A stretch of DNA of 53,188 bases from an uncultured Methanomicrobiales archaeon (lineage in GTDB: Archaea; Halobacteriota; Methanomicrobia; Methanomicrobiales; Methanospirillaceae): positions 1-53,188 of the forward strand of contig CAIYHQ010000091.1 in NCBI GenBank assembly GCA_903926075.1, given 5' to 3'. The notes beneath the pieces are model-generated. The model was not told the origin of the DNA, searched no databases, and worked only from the letters and a program-made list of their open reading frames with translations. The translations under genes were made by a program, and so were the position numbers. Shown piece by piece: positions 8,048 through 17,011 of the stretch (position 1 is its first letter; each line of letters opens with the position of its first letter).

Positions 8048-9156
8048 GGAATAATCTTGCAAGTGAACTTTCAGAAGATGACACAGAGCGCATATCACAG
8101 TCCGGGATCGATCTCTCAAGGGTTAGTTCATGCGCGACATATGTTCAGAAGGATGAGGATGTCCTTCATTCCGGGTGTGTTGATAATGGCATCGAGGTAC
8201 TACCAGTACAAAAGGCACTTGAGATGTATGACTGGCTCAGGGAATATTGTTGGAATGTTGTTCCAAAGGACAAAGATGACATAACAAAATATGTTGCTGC
8301 ACAAAAAAATCCTGCAGGATATGTCATAATTGCAAAAAAGGGGAGTAAAAATATCTTTCCAATTCAGGCCTGTGTTTACCTTGGTCGCAATCAGATTCAG
8401 CATGTTCACAATATCATAATCGCAGAAGAGGGAGCTGAACTGCACATCATTTCCGGTTGTGCAAGTGCCCACCATGTTGGAAAAGGCGGGGCACATTATG
8501 GTGTATCAGAATTCTATGTGAAGAAGGACGCCAAAGTCAGTTTTACCATGATCCATACATGGGGTGAAGAAATTGATGTATTCCCCAGAAGTGCAAGCAT
8601 TATTGAAGAGAACGGTGTTTTTCTCTCAAATTATGTCTGCATGAAACCAGTCCACAAAGTGCAGATGTATCCTACCGCCTATCTCAAGGGAAAAAATTCT
8701 GTCGCGCGCTTCAGTAGTGTTGTTATCGCAACACCTGAATCGACAATGGACCTGGGTTCGCGCGCGGTCCTTGAAGCAGAAGGTGCAAGTGCTGAGTTGA
8801 TCACGCGCGCTATAACCCTGGGAGGCACTATCATCTCACGTGGTCATGTCCTCGGAAAAGTCAGTGGTACGCGCGGCCACCTCGAATGCAAAGGACTGAT
8901 CTTAAAAGATGGAATTATCTATGCAATCCCTGAGATTGAGGGTTCTGTCGTTGGTACCGAGTTATCTCATGAAGCTGCAGTCGGTAAAATTGCAAAAGAA
9001 GAGATTGAATACCTCATGGCGCGCGGTCTTTCGGAAGAAGTTGCAACTGCAACAATTATCAGAGGTTTTCTCGATGTCAAGATTGCAGGTCTCCCTGAAG
9101 CACTTCAGTCCCAGATCGATTCCGCAATTGACTCCGCAGAAAAAGCAGGTTTTTAA
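8038..9156 (+). CDS. sufB: SufB/SufD-family Fe-S cluster scaffold protein
   Basis: A 372-residue SufBD-core protein that assembles Fe-S clusters with SufC. Visible hallmarks are the HYGVSEFYV strand, the RGHLECKGLILKDG segment with the cysteine typical of SufB, and the C-terminal LSHEAAVGKIA and RGLSEEVATATIIRGF helices. I start at the ATG at 8038, which has GGAG eight bases upstream; the GTG at 8029 in the same frame would overlap that site. The protein is shorter than bacterial SufB, as expected for the archaeal form. Translational coupling to sufC is indicated by the overlap. Confidence 0.94.
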   Translation: MPLGNNLASELSEDDTERISQSGIDLSRVSSCATYVQKDEDVLHSGCVDNGIEVLPVQKALEMYDWLREYCWNVVPKDKDDITKYVAAQKNPAGYVIIAKKGSKNIFPIQACVYLGRNQIQHVHNIIIAEEGAELHIISGCASAHHVGKGGAHYGVSEFYVKKDAKVSFTMIHTWGEEIDVFPRSASIIEENGVFLSNYVCMKPVHKVQMYPTAYLKGKNSVARFSSVVIATPESTMDLGSRAVLEAEGASAELITRAITLGGTIISRGHVLGKVSGTRGHLECKGLILKDGIIYAIPEIEGSVVGTELSHEAAVGKIAKEEIEYLMARGLSEEVATATIIRGFLDVKIAGLPEALQSQIDSAIDSAEKAGF

Positions 9157-9162
9157 TATACC

Positions 9163-9855
9163 ATGAATCTGCCGCAGGAACGTTATACTGAGCGTGAAGA
9201 GATGGTGAAAATGCAGATTGCGTCGCGCGGTGTAGTGGACCCGCGGGTCCTCACTGCAATGCTTGAAATCCCCCGCCACCTTTTTGTCCCTGAAAATCTT
9301 TCGAGTTCTGCATATGATGACCGCCCCCTCCCTATAGGGCATGAACAAACTATCTCACAACCATATATTGTTGCAGTTATGACTGAACTGCTGGAACTCA
9401 AACGTAATTCAAGAGTGCTTGAGATTGGAACAGGAAGCGGATACCAGGCAGCAATTCTTTCACTGTTAGCAGAGGAAGTCATAACTATAGAGCGTATACC
9501 GGACGTTGCAGACAGTGCAGAAAGATTGCTAAAGAAATTAGATATCACCAATATCACTGTTATAACCGGGGATGGCTCCCTCGGGTACTCACCGCGCGCT
9601 CAATACGATTCAATTCTTGTTACTGCCGGTGCACCTTCGCTTTCTTGCGCCCTCATCAAGCAACTGTCCGATGATGCACGCATTGTAGCGCCGGTCGGAG
9701 GGCGGGAAGTCCAGGAACTTGTTGTGATTGAGAAGAAAGATGGAGTAATCCGGGAATTTAAGCATGGAGCAGTATGCTTTGTCCCACTTATCGGCAGGTA
9801 TGGCTGGGGTGGCATAGAAGGATGCTACCATATAGATTCAAAAAAAAATAATTGA
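9163..9855 (+). CDS. pcm: Protein-L-isoaspartate O-methyltransferase
   Basis: A 230-residue SAM-dependent methyltransferase that repairs isoaspartyl residues in aged proteins. The N-terminal region (MVKMQIASRGVVDPRVL, then IPRHLFVP and the IGHEQTISQPYIVA active-site loop) and the SAM motif VLEIGTGSGYQAAIL are diagnostic. The C-terminal RYGWGG is also typical. The start lies six bases after the sufB stop, so it is probably in the same transcript. Pcm is widespread in archaea and its position here need not imply a link to Fe-S assembly. Confidence 0.95.
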   Translation: MNLPQERYTEREEMVKMQIASRGVVDPRVLTAMLEIPRHLFVPENLSSSAYDDRPLPIGHEQTISQPYIVAVMTELLELKRNSRVLEIGTGSGYQAAILSLLAEEVITIERIPDVADSAERLLKKLDITNITVITGDGSLGYSPRAQYDSILVTAGAPSLSCALIKQLSDDARIVAPVGGREVQELVVIEKKDGVIREFKHGAVCFVPLIGRYGWGGIEGCYHIDSKKNN

Positions 9856-9871
9856 GGTCTTGTGATTTTTC

Positions 9872-10453
9872 ATGAATAGTTCAATAGATAATGCGGTTTT
9901 ACGCTTTCAGGACCTTGTGCGGGATGGTGAATGTGAAGATGGAATTGTGCGCTTAACTGTAAATCCTGATATTGTTCCCTGCCAGTTTGAGAGAGGTGCC
10001 TGCATGGAAGCAGAATATGGTGGCAGAGTTGCGCATTTTGTGACAAATGACCCGGTCCGTGCCACAACGAAGATAGGATTCCTTATCGATGCAGTTCTTG
10101 ATAACCCGGCAAAAAGAAGTGCTGCATGCGCTATTATGAATGTTGTAAGTGCGTTTTTCTGCACTGCGCGCAGAGTCAGAGCATGCCCTAAAGAATGTCA
10201 TGTCCCCTGCCTTGAAGCACTGTCACGTGAATATTGTGGAAAGACGGTTTTTCTATCAGGTGACCGGAAAATACCCGGACTAATACATGCAACTAGAGAG
10301 TCAGCAGATATCCTCTTTATAAATGGGGAGGGTCTTATTAACGAAGCGCCGACCCCTAACCCAGGCCGGAAAATTATCTTTATCGGTCCCTCGGTTTCAG
10401 GAACTGCAACTCTCAACTGTAGCGAGCGTTGGTGTCCTCATGGTTCAGGATAA
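9872..10453 (+). CDS. Uncharacterised cysteine-rich protein
   Basis: A 193-residue protein that I do not recognise. It has 11 cysteines. Seven of them fall between residues 83 and 122, in AACAIM, FFC, RACPKECHVPC and REYCGK, a spacing that could bind a metal or an Fe-S cluster. The C-terminus reads KIIFIGPSVSGTATLNCSERWCPHGSG, with a glycine/serine-rich strand-loop followed by two cysteines. There is no signal peptide or membrane segment, so it is likely cytoplasmic. It lies 16 bases after pcm and 31 bases before glmM in a same-strand run that includes sufBC. A redox or metal-binding role is inference from composition only. Confidence 0.7.
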   Translation: MNSSIDNAVLRFQDLVRDGECEDGIVRLTVNPDIVPCQFERGACMEAEYGGRVAHFVTNDPVRATTKIGFLIDAVLDNPAKRSAACAIMNVVSAFFCTARRVRACPKECHVPCLEALSREYCGKTVFLSGDRKIPGLIHATRESADILFINGEGLINEAPTPNPGRKIIFIGPSVSGTATLNCSERWCPHGSG

Positions 10454-10484
10454 ACCTATCTCATAGCGCGCTGAGGTCTTTCTC

Positions 10485-11756
10485 ATGCTTTTTGGGTCTT
10501 CCGGTATAAGACAGAAGTTTAGCGGGGCCCTACTCTCACTAGGGTATAAAATTGGCAATGCACTTGGCGGGCCCGGGATGAGGACCTTTCTTGGTCGGGA
10601 TACAAGGACAAGTTCTCAACTTCTCTCTGAAGCAGTGATATCCGGTCTCATTGAGACAGGAACCGAAGTAATTGACCTCGGCGTCTGTCCGACTCCTATG
10701 GTTGCCTATTCCGCGCGGAAAGGAAACTATGGCTGTATGATAACCGCGTCACATAACCCACCTGAATATAATGGCTTCAAATTTTTTCTCCCAGACGGAT
10801 CGTCATTCACAGATGACGCGCAGAATGATTTGGAAAAAAGGTTAACAGAAACAAAACCCGGGTCCTGGGACGGACAAGGCGCTCTGACTCAAGGTAATTA
10901 TGCTGGACAATATATCAGATCTATTCTGAATAATAGGACGATCAGGAAAGGGCTGCCAGTTATTGCAGAATGTGGCAATGGTGCAGGGAGTGTTATCACT
11001 CCGGGAGTTCTCTCCCGCGCAGGAGTCCGCGTCCTGTCTGTCAATGCAAATCCTGCTGGCATTTTTTCCCGTCCATCAGAACCTGTCCCAGGGAATCTCA
11101 TGCATATTCCACCACTTCTACTGGGAACCGGTTCAAAATGTGCTGTAGTGCATGATGGAGATGCAGACCGGATGATGGCGTTTGATAATAAAGGACGTTA
11201 TATTGGAGGAGATGATCTTTTAGTCCTCTTTTCGCGCTATACCGGGGCAAAAAAAGTGGTAACAACCTATGATGCATCAATGGCAATTGAAGATCTTATC
11301 CCTCAGGTAAGACGGACTCCGGTTGGAGACACCTATGTTTCAGGAGAACTGCGAAGCTGGGGGGACATAGGAGGTGAACCTTCCGGGGCCTGGATATTTC
11401 CGAATCATTCCTTATGTCCTGACGGCCCGTATGCTGCTTTACTCTTCTGCGAAATGTCTTCTGAATGGAATATAGCCGATGAGGTTGACACAATCCCGCA
11501 CTATCCATTAATGCGTGTATCAATTCCCTCAGAATATGCGCGCAGTGTTCTGTCTGAACTAGGCACAGAATCTCCTACCGATGGTATAAGGGTAACTTCT
11601 GACTCAGGGTGGTATCTTATCCGCGCAAGCGGGACTGAACCAGTGATAAGGATAACGGCTGAAGGCAGGACAGAAGATGAGACCAAAACACTCATGGAAG
11701 AGGCGAAGCAGAAGGTTATCCAGTCAGGTAAAGAGGTAAAGCGAAATGGTTCGTGA
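10485..11756 (+). CDS. glmM: Phosphoglucosamine mutase / phosphomannomutase family (GlmM-like)
   Basis: A 423-residue alpha-D-phosphohexomutase. All four active-site loops are visible: the phosphoserine loop TASHNPPEYNG with S89, the metal loop DGDADRM (224-230), the sugar loop GEPSG (297-301) and the phosphate loop RASGTEPVIRI near the C-terminus. The likely reaction is glucosamine-6-P to glucosamine-1-P, because two GlmU-like genes and glmS follow directly. Mannose or glucose phosphates are possible alternatives. GAGGT seven bases upstream supports the ATG start. The gene overlaps the next by 11 bases. Confidence 0.88.
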   Translation: MLFGSSGIRQKFSGALLSLGYKIGNALGGPGMRTFLGRDTRTSSQLLSEAVISGLIETGTEVIDLGVCPTPMVAYSARKGNYGCMITASHNPPEYNGFKFFLPDGSSFTDDAQNDLEKRLTETKPGSWDGQGALTQGNYAGQYIRSILNNRTIRKGLPVIAECGNGAGSVITPGVLSRAGVRVLSVNANPAGIFSRPSEPVPGNLMHIPPLLLGTGSKCAVVHDGDADRMMAFDNKGRYIGGDDLLVLFSRYTGAKKVVTTYDASMAIEDLIPQVRRTPVGDTYVSGELRSWGDIGGEPSGAWIFPNHSLCPDGPYAALLFCEMSSEWNIADEVDTIPHYPLMRVSIPSEYARSVLSELGTESPTDGIRVTSDSGWYLIRASGTEPVIRITAEGRTEDETKTLMEEAKQKVIQSGKEVKRNGS

Positions 11757-12951
11757 ATGTGTGATACTTGCAGCAGGTGAAGGGAAGCGTATGCGTCCAC
11801 TTACAACTAACAGGCCAAAAGTAATGCTGCCTGTAGGAAATAAGCCTATGCTTGAGCACCTCATTGAGGCAGTCCGTGACTCTGGCATTGAAAAGATTGT
11901 ACTCGTAGTAGGTTATGGAGAACGTTCCATCCGGGATTATTTCCACGACGGTGAATGCCTTGGTGTGAAGTTGCATTATGTTGTCCAGCGTCGTCAACTG
12001 GGAACCGGAGATGCACTCCTTTCAGCACGTTCATTTGTAAGAGAGGACTTCATTCTCCTGAATGGTGATATGATAATTAGTTCCTCTGATATCAGCGCTC
12101 TCTCGCACATTGAGGCTCCTGCAATGGCAGTCACTACCTCCACACATCCCCAGGATTTTGGGGTAGTTACACTTGACGGCCTGTACGTCACCGGACTAAA
12201 AGAGAAGAGTGAGCATCCGGAAAGTGATTTTATAAATGCCGGAGCATATCACCTCACGTCCGGGATATTTACAACCCTTACTACCCTCGGTTGTTCTCCA
12301 CGTGGAGAGTATGAACTTACGGACGCTCTCACTGCATTCATCAGTAATGGGTCCCTCTCTTCTCACACCCTGTCCTCCTGGCTGGATATAGGGTATCCCT
12401 GGGATCTTCTGTCGGCAAATGAAAACTTTCTTCCTGGATTGAACAAAGAAATCCTTGGTGAAGTAGAAGATGGAGTAGTGCTTAAAGGGATAGTCAGACT
12501 TGGTGAAGGGTCGGTCATTCGGTCAGGGACATACATCGAAGGGCCTTGTATAATAGGGAAAAATTGTATAATCGGGCCACATGCCTTTATCAGAGGTTCA
12601 ACAGCAATCGGTAACAACTGTCACATCGGTCACTCGGTAGAACTGAAAAACTCGGTAGTTATGGACGGAACAAAGATTCCCCACTTTAATTATGTCGGTG
12701 ACAGCGTAATTGGAAAAGACTGTAATTTTGGGGCAGGGACAAAGATAGCAAACTTAAGGCATGATCATTCCGAGGTCATAATATGCGGCCAACGGACAAT
12801 GCGAAGAAAGATGGGGGCTATAATAGGCGACAATGTCCTTTTTGGGATAAACTGCTCGGTAAATGTGGGCGCTGTTATCGGAAGTAATGTCAGGATTTCA
12901 CCACATTCATATGTTGAAGGCTGGATTGAAGAAGGTTCGGTGGTTCTGTGA
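11746..12951 (+). CDS. glmU: Bifunctional sugar-1-phosphate nucleotidylyltransferase / acetyltransferase (GlmU-like, copy 1)
   Basis: A 401-residue two-domain enzyme. The N-terminal nucleotidyltransferase has the signature LAAGEGKRMRPLT, the LGTGDAL loop and a GDM metal motif. The C-terminal half is a left-handed beta-helix of hexapeptide repeats (IIGKNCIIGP, IGNNCHIGH, VIGKDCNFGAGT). The architecture matches archaeal enzymes that acetylate glucosamine-1-P and then uridylylate it to UDP-GlcNAc. The helix includes the NFGAGTKIANLRHD segment near the acetyltransferase site, so this copy is the better candidate for the acetyltransferase step. GAGGT lies about nine bases upstream, inside glmM. 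Confidence 0.88.
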   Translation: MVRECVILAAGEGKRMRPLTTNRPKVMLPVGNKPMLEHLIEAVRDSGIEKIVLVVGYGERSIRDYFHDGECLGVKLHYVVQRRQLGTGDALLSARSFVREDFILLNGDMIISSSDISALSHIEAPAMAVTTSTHPQDFGVVTLDGLYVTGLKEKSEHPESDFINAGAYHLTSGIFTTLTTLGCSPRGEYELTDALTAFISNGSLSSHTLSSWLDIGYPWDLLSANENFLPGLNKEILGEVEDGVVLKGIVRLGEGSVIRSGTYIEGPCIIGKNCIIGPHAFIRGSTAIGNNCHIGHSVELKNSVVMDGTKIPHFNYVGDSVIGKDCNFGAGTKIANLRHDHSEVIICGQRTMRRKMGAIIGDNVLFGINCSVNVGAVIGSNVRISPHSYVEGWIEEGSVVL

Positions 12952-14108
12952 CACAGGCCGTGGTTCTTGCAGCAGGTGAAGGTCGCAGGCTTCGGCCTCT
13001 TACACACGCGCGTCCCAAAGCGCTTATTCCTGTCGCGAACCGTCCGATAATTGAATATGTGATAGAATCTCTTGTTAAAAATGGTATAAGGGATATTACA
13101 GTAGTAGTCGGGTACCGCAAAGAACAGGTGATGAGATATCTTAATACTCTCGATATCTCCCTCAATATTGTCATCCAGGACAAACAGTTAGGAACTGCAC
13201 ATGCACTTGGCTGCGCTGCATCATCGATTAATGACCGTTTCCTCCTCCTACCTGGTGATAACTACATCGATTACGACTCAATAGCACGGATTAAATCAGA
13301 AAATAATGCAGTTTTAGTAAAAGAGAATCCTCAACCTTCAAATTTCGGGGTTGTTATTCAAAAAGGTGAATATATAGAGAGGATAGATGAAAAACCAGAA
13401 ATTGCTGAGTCTTTCATAGTAAGTACCGGTATATTTTCATTAATGCCATCTTTCCTGGACGCAATAAGGTGTGGGACTGATATTCCTGAAGCAATATCCT
13501 GTTTTATTGATGGTGGTGCAAGTATACGTGCAATTCCAGCAAAAGACTGGATGGATGCGGTTTATCCCTGGGATCTTCTCACAATGAACGAGAAGCTGAT
13601 CACAAAAGTCAGCCCTTCCAGGGCAGGCATTTTTCACAGGACATCAATAATCCAGGGACAAGTCAGGGTCGGTAAAAGGACAAAAATTGGTCCTGGTGCA
13701 GTTATCAGAGGCCCGGTTATAATTGGTGAAGACTGTAATATTGGACCCTACTGCTGCATTGAACCCGGTACGAGCATTGGAGACCGTGTTTCGATTGAAC
13801 CATATACTTTTGTAAAGGATGCAATAATTATGGATTCAGTCTCAATCGGTTCTCATTCAAGGATTGTCAGGAGCATTATTGGTGAAGGTTGCATCCTTCT
13901 TGACCATACGAGTACTGTTTCAAGGGCAAACATGATTGAAATTGAAGGCAAGCTCCTGAAGCCTGAATTTGGAACAATATTAGGAGATTCAGTCTGCTCT
14001 GCTCCATTCACCACTTTTCATAACTGCATCATCGGAAACAGGACAGTTGTGGAAGTGCCTGGAAGATCACTATATCATATGGTTCCTGATGACTCCAGGG
14101 TGGTATAA
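12948..14108 (+). CDS. Sugar-1-phosphate nucleotidylyltransferase with left-handed beta-helix (GlmU-like, copy 2)
   Basis: A 386-residue paralogue of the preceding protein with the same layout: LAAGEGRRLRPLT signature, LGTAHAL loop, GDN metal motif and hexapeptide repeats (KIGPGAVIRG, IGEDCNIGPY). It starts with GTG in a four-base GTGA overlap with copy 1. The end of its helix differs from copy 1: the segment around 315-345 (EGCILLDHTSTVSRANMIEIEG) lacks the GAGTKIANLRHD sequence. It may therefore act only as a uridylyl- or thymidylyltransferase, or accept a different sugar. That division of labour is inference. Confidence 0.85.
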   Translation: MTQAVVLAAGEGRRLRPLTHARPKALIPVANRPIIEYVIESLVKNGIRDITVVVGYRKEQVMRYLNTLDISLNIVIQDKQLGTAHALGCAASSINDRFLLLPGDNYIDYDSIARIKSENNAVLVKENPQPSNFGVVIQKGEYIERIDEKPEIAESFIVSTGIFSLMPSFLDAIRCGTDIPEAISCFIDGGASIRAIPAKDWMDAVYPWDLLTMNEKLITKVSPSRAGIFHRTSIIQGQVRVGKRTKIGPGAVIRGPVIIGEDCNIGPYCCIEPGTSIGDRVSIEPYTFVKDAIIMDSVSIGSHSRIVRSIIGEGCILLDHTSTVSRANMIEIEGKLLKPEFGTILGDSVCSAPFTTFHNCIIGNRTVVEVPGRSLYHMVPDDSRVV

Positions 14109-14111
14109 TCC

Positions 14112-15854
14112 GTGTGCGGAATTGTAGGGTATATCGGACCCAGAAATGCAGCAGAAGTAGTGATTAAAGGCCTTAAAAAGTTAGAATACCGGGGTTATGA
14201 CTCATTTGGGATAGCTGTTTCGTCAGACCAGATATCAATACTAAAAAAAGGTGGGAGGATCCAGGAATCATTCTTTAATCTGAATGAACTGAATTCTGGT
14301 CTGGTCATAGGTCATACCCGCTGGGCCACCCATGGGATACCAAATGATACGAATGCCCATCCCCATTCTGATTGTTCAAATAACATTGCTCTTGTTCACA
14401 ATGGAATAATTGAAAATTTTCTCAGTTTGAGAGAAGACCTTCTAATCCGTGGCCATATTTTCAAGTCTGATACTGATACAGAGGTAATTGTACATTTAAT
14501 TGAAGAATTTTATAACGGAGACCTCCTGTATGCAGTCAGAGACGTAATTCCGCTGCTTCAGGGGAGTTTTGCCATACTTGTCATTGCAAAAGGCGAGAAG
14601 AGAATTATTGCTGCACGGTACAAAAGCCCATTAGTCCTCGGAATTGGAGATGGTGAAGTCATTGCAGGTTCAGATGTAACTCCAATCCTGGATTATACTC
14701 CCGACGTCATCTTTCTTGAAGATGGTGACCTTGTCTCAATCCGTGCCGAAGGTGTCGTTATTGAGAACAGCCATGTCATAATCGAACGCCTGGTAACCTG
14801 CGTTGACTGGTCAAGGGAGGATGCACGAAAAGGCGGTTTTGACCACTTCATGCAGAAAGAGATCTTTGAACAGGCGTCTGTTTTCTCTCAGGCAATACGC
14901 TCTGTTGACTATGAAGCACTTAAGACCATACTATCAGGTGTCAAAGAGATAACAGTTGTCGGGTGCGGCACATCTTACCACGCAGGGATGATCTTCAGGT
15001 ATCTGACAGAAGAGTTTGCACGGATCCCGGTCAGAGTCGAATTTGCTTCAGAGTTCAAATATTCACCCCCTCCTCTGCATGGACTCCTCATAGCCCTGAC
15101 GCAGTCGGGTGAGACTGCAGATACCCTTGCAGCGGTTGAAATAGCAAAAAATTACGAATGCACAACTCTGGCAATTACAAATGTGTTAGGGAGTTCAATT
15201 ACACGCGTTGCTAAAAACACCCTCTTTATGCGCGCAGGCCCTGAAGTCAGTGTAGCAGCAACTAAATCTTTTATTGCTGAACTTGCGGTCCTCTTTTGTA
15301 TAACAGACTGTCTGAGTGAAGGGGAGCTCAGAACTCAATCTTTGGATTCTGCACATAAGGCCATAGAAGATGCCCTGCTCATTGACATCGACCCTGCTGT
15401 TGACCTTCTGAAAAATGCAGGGACTGTATTTTTTGTAGGCAGAGGATGGTATTATCCTGTATCCCTTGAAGGTGCATTAAAGCTCAAGGAGATCTCCTAC
15501 ATCCATGCAGAATCCTATGCAGCTGGCGAGATGAAACACGGTCCGTTCGCACTTCTTTCAGAAGAAACACCAGTGGTTGCAATATGCGTTGAGGGCCCTA
15601 CCTATTCTGTCATGATATCCAATATAAAAGAGGTGAAAGCCCGCAGAGCTCCTGTAATAGCAATAGGCAATAAAGGGGATACTGATCTCTGTGCTGTTGC
15701 GGATGTTGTCGTTACTATTCCGGACACTCCCCGGGTGATTCAGATACTGACTATAACTGTTATACTTCAGCTCCTTGCTTACCGTACCGCAGTTGCATTG
15801 GGAAGGGATATCGATAGGCCCAGAAACCTTGCAAAGAGTGTAACTGTGGAGTAA
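14112..15854 (+). CDS. glmS: Glutamine--fructose-6-phosphate aminotransferase (isomerizing)
   Basis: A 580-residue enzyme that makes glucosamine-6-P from fructose-6-P and glutamine, the entry to amino-sugar synthesis. The GTG start at 14112 puts the catalytic cysteine at position 2 (after processing, Cys1 of CGIVGYIG). GHTRWATHG and the HNGIIEN loop of the class II glutamine amidotransferase domain follow. Two SIS domains occupy the second half, with GCGTSYHAG, TQSGETADT and the C-terminal RPRNLAKSVTVE. The start codon is three bases after the preceding stop. Together with the three upstream genes it completes the route to UDP-GlcNAc. Confidence 0.96.
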   Translation: MCGIVGYIGPRNAAEVVIKGLKKLEYRGYDSFGIAVSSDQISILKKGGRIQESFFNLNELNSGLVIGHTRWATHGIPNDTNAHPHSDCSNNIALVHNGIIENFLSLREDLLIRGHIFKSDTDTEVIVHLIEEFYNGDLLYAVRDVIPLLQGSFAILVIAKGEKRIIAARYKSPLVLGIGDGEVIAGSDVTPILDYTPDVIFLEDGDLVSIRAEGVVIENSHVIIERLVTCVDWSREDARKGGFDHFMQKEIFEQASVFSQAIRSVDYEALKTILSGVKEITVVGCGTSYHAGMIFRYLTEEFARIPVRVEFASEFKYSPPPLHGLLIALTQSGETADTLAAVEIAKNYECTTLAITNVLGSSITRVAKNTLFMRAGPEVSVAATKSFIAELAVLFCITDCLSEGELRTQSLDSAHKAIEDALLIDIDPAVDLLKNAGTVFFVGRGWYYPVSLEGALKLKEISYIHAESYAAGEMKHGPFALLSEETPVVAICVEGPTYSVMISNIKEVKARRAPVIAIGNKGDTDLCAVADVVVTIPDTPRVIQILTITVILQLLAYRTAVALGRDIDRPRNLAKSVTVE

Positions 15855-15862
15855 ACTGGTGG

Positions 15863-17011
15863 ATGAAACCTAAAATATCTTTATTTGGCCCTTCTCCGAG
15901 GTTTCTCTCGGGCATCAGTTATTATACAATCAGACTTGCAAATTCTCTCTCTTTACACACAAACCTGACTGCAATACTATTTCGAGAGATGCTCCCAAGA
16001 CTGATATTTCCTGGAGGAAAGCGTGTGGGAAATGAACTCACATCACTGCAATATTCAAACCAGGTATCAGTACGAGAGGTTATTGACTGGTACAATCCGG
16101 CAAGCTGGTTTAGGGCGGCAAGAATAGCTAAAAAATCTGATCTTATCCTCCTTCAGTGGTGGACCTCTTCTGTTGCCCATATGTACCTTCTGATTATTCT
16201 CATTAACAGGAGGAGGTGCAAAATCGTTACAGAATTCCATGAGGTGCTGGACCCTCTGGAGCATAGCATATTACCACTCCGGTTCTATTCACGAATGGTG
16301 GCATGGGTTATCAGGAAAAATGTAACACATTTTGTTGTTCATTCTGAGCATGATAAAAAACTGGTTTCGCATGAATACAGAATAAAAGAGTCACGGATTA
16401 CAGTTATACCTCACGGCCTCTATGATCACTACTGTCCTGTTGAGTGTGAAAGTGTCAGGGATCAATTACAGATATATGAACAATTTATCATTCTTTTTTT
16501 CGGCCTGATACGTCCATATAAAGGATTGAAATATCTTATACAGGCGTTCGAAAGTATGGGGCATGAGGAACTTTTAAATGCCCGTCTTCTCGTTGTTGGT
16601 GAATTATGGGAGGACACAGAATCAGTTTCTGCAATTACAGGGTCCAGGGTTCAGGAGAAGATAACATTTGTCAACCGCTACGTTGATGATGCTGAAATAT
16701 GCAGTTACTTCTCGCTGGCATCCGTTGTGGCGCTGCCTTATACTCGCGCCTCTCAGAGTGGTGTTGCACATATCGCAATCTCTTTTGGTCTTCCTGTTGT
16801 TGCCTCCGATGTCGGCGGACTGAAAGAAGCTCTCCAGGGGTACAAGGGTGCAACATTTGTCCCACCATGCGATAGTGACGCACTTAAATTGGCACTGCTC
16901 TCATGGAAGGGATCACATGAGAGGTTCACTCCGCCTGAACACCTTTCATGGGAAATTATTGCAGAGAGTTGGATAAACCTGTGGAACACGTTTTCAGAGG
17001 TGAGCCCATGA
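15863..17011 (+). CDS. Glycosyltransferase family 4 protein (first of pair)
   Basis: A 382-residue GT-B fold glycosyltransferase. The N-terminal acceptor domain begins ISLFGPSPRFLSGISYYTIRLA. The C-terminal nucleotide-sugar domain shows FFGLIRPYKGLKYLIQAF and a PYTRASQSGVAHIAISFGLPVVASDVGG segment, the donor-binding region of GT4. It lacks a signal peptide and probably acts on a lipid-linked glycan at the cytoplasmic membrane face. Its place between glmS and aglB suggests it extends the N-glycan precursor. Sugar donor and acceptor cannot be read from the sequence. Confidence 0.87.
   Translation: MKPKISLFGPSPRFLSGISYYTIRLANSLSLHTNLTAILFREMLPRLIFPGGKRVGNELTSLQYSNQVSVREVIDWYNPASWFRAARIAKKSDLILLQWWTSSVAHMYLLIILINRRRCKIVTEFHEVLDPLEHSILPLRFYSRMVAWVIRKNVTHFVVHSEHDKKLVSHEYRIKESRITVIPHGLYDHYCPVECESVRDQLQIYEQFIILFFGLIRPYKGLKYLIQAFESMGHEELLNARLLVVGELWEDTESVSAITGSRVQEKITFVNRYVDDAEICSYFSLASVVALPYTRASQSGVAHIAISFGLPVVASDVGGLKEALQGYKGATFVPPCDSDALKLALLSWKGSHERFTPPEHLSWEIIAESWINLWNTFSEVSP

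Noticed and set aside
16948-17007. Upstream extension of the second glycosyltransferase
   Set aside because: It would overlap the previous gene by 64 bases and lacks a ribosome binding site, while the ATG at 17008 has AGGTGA and an ATGA overlap.
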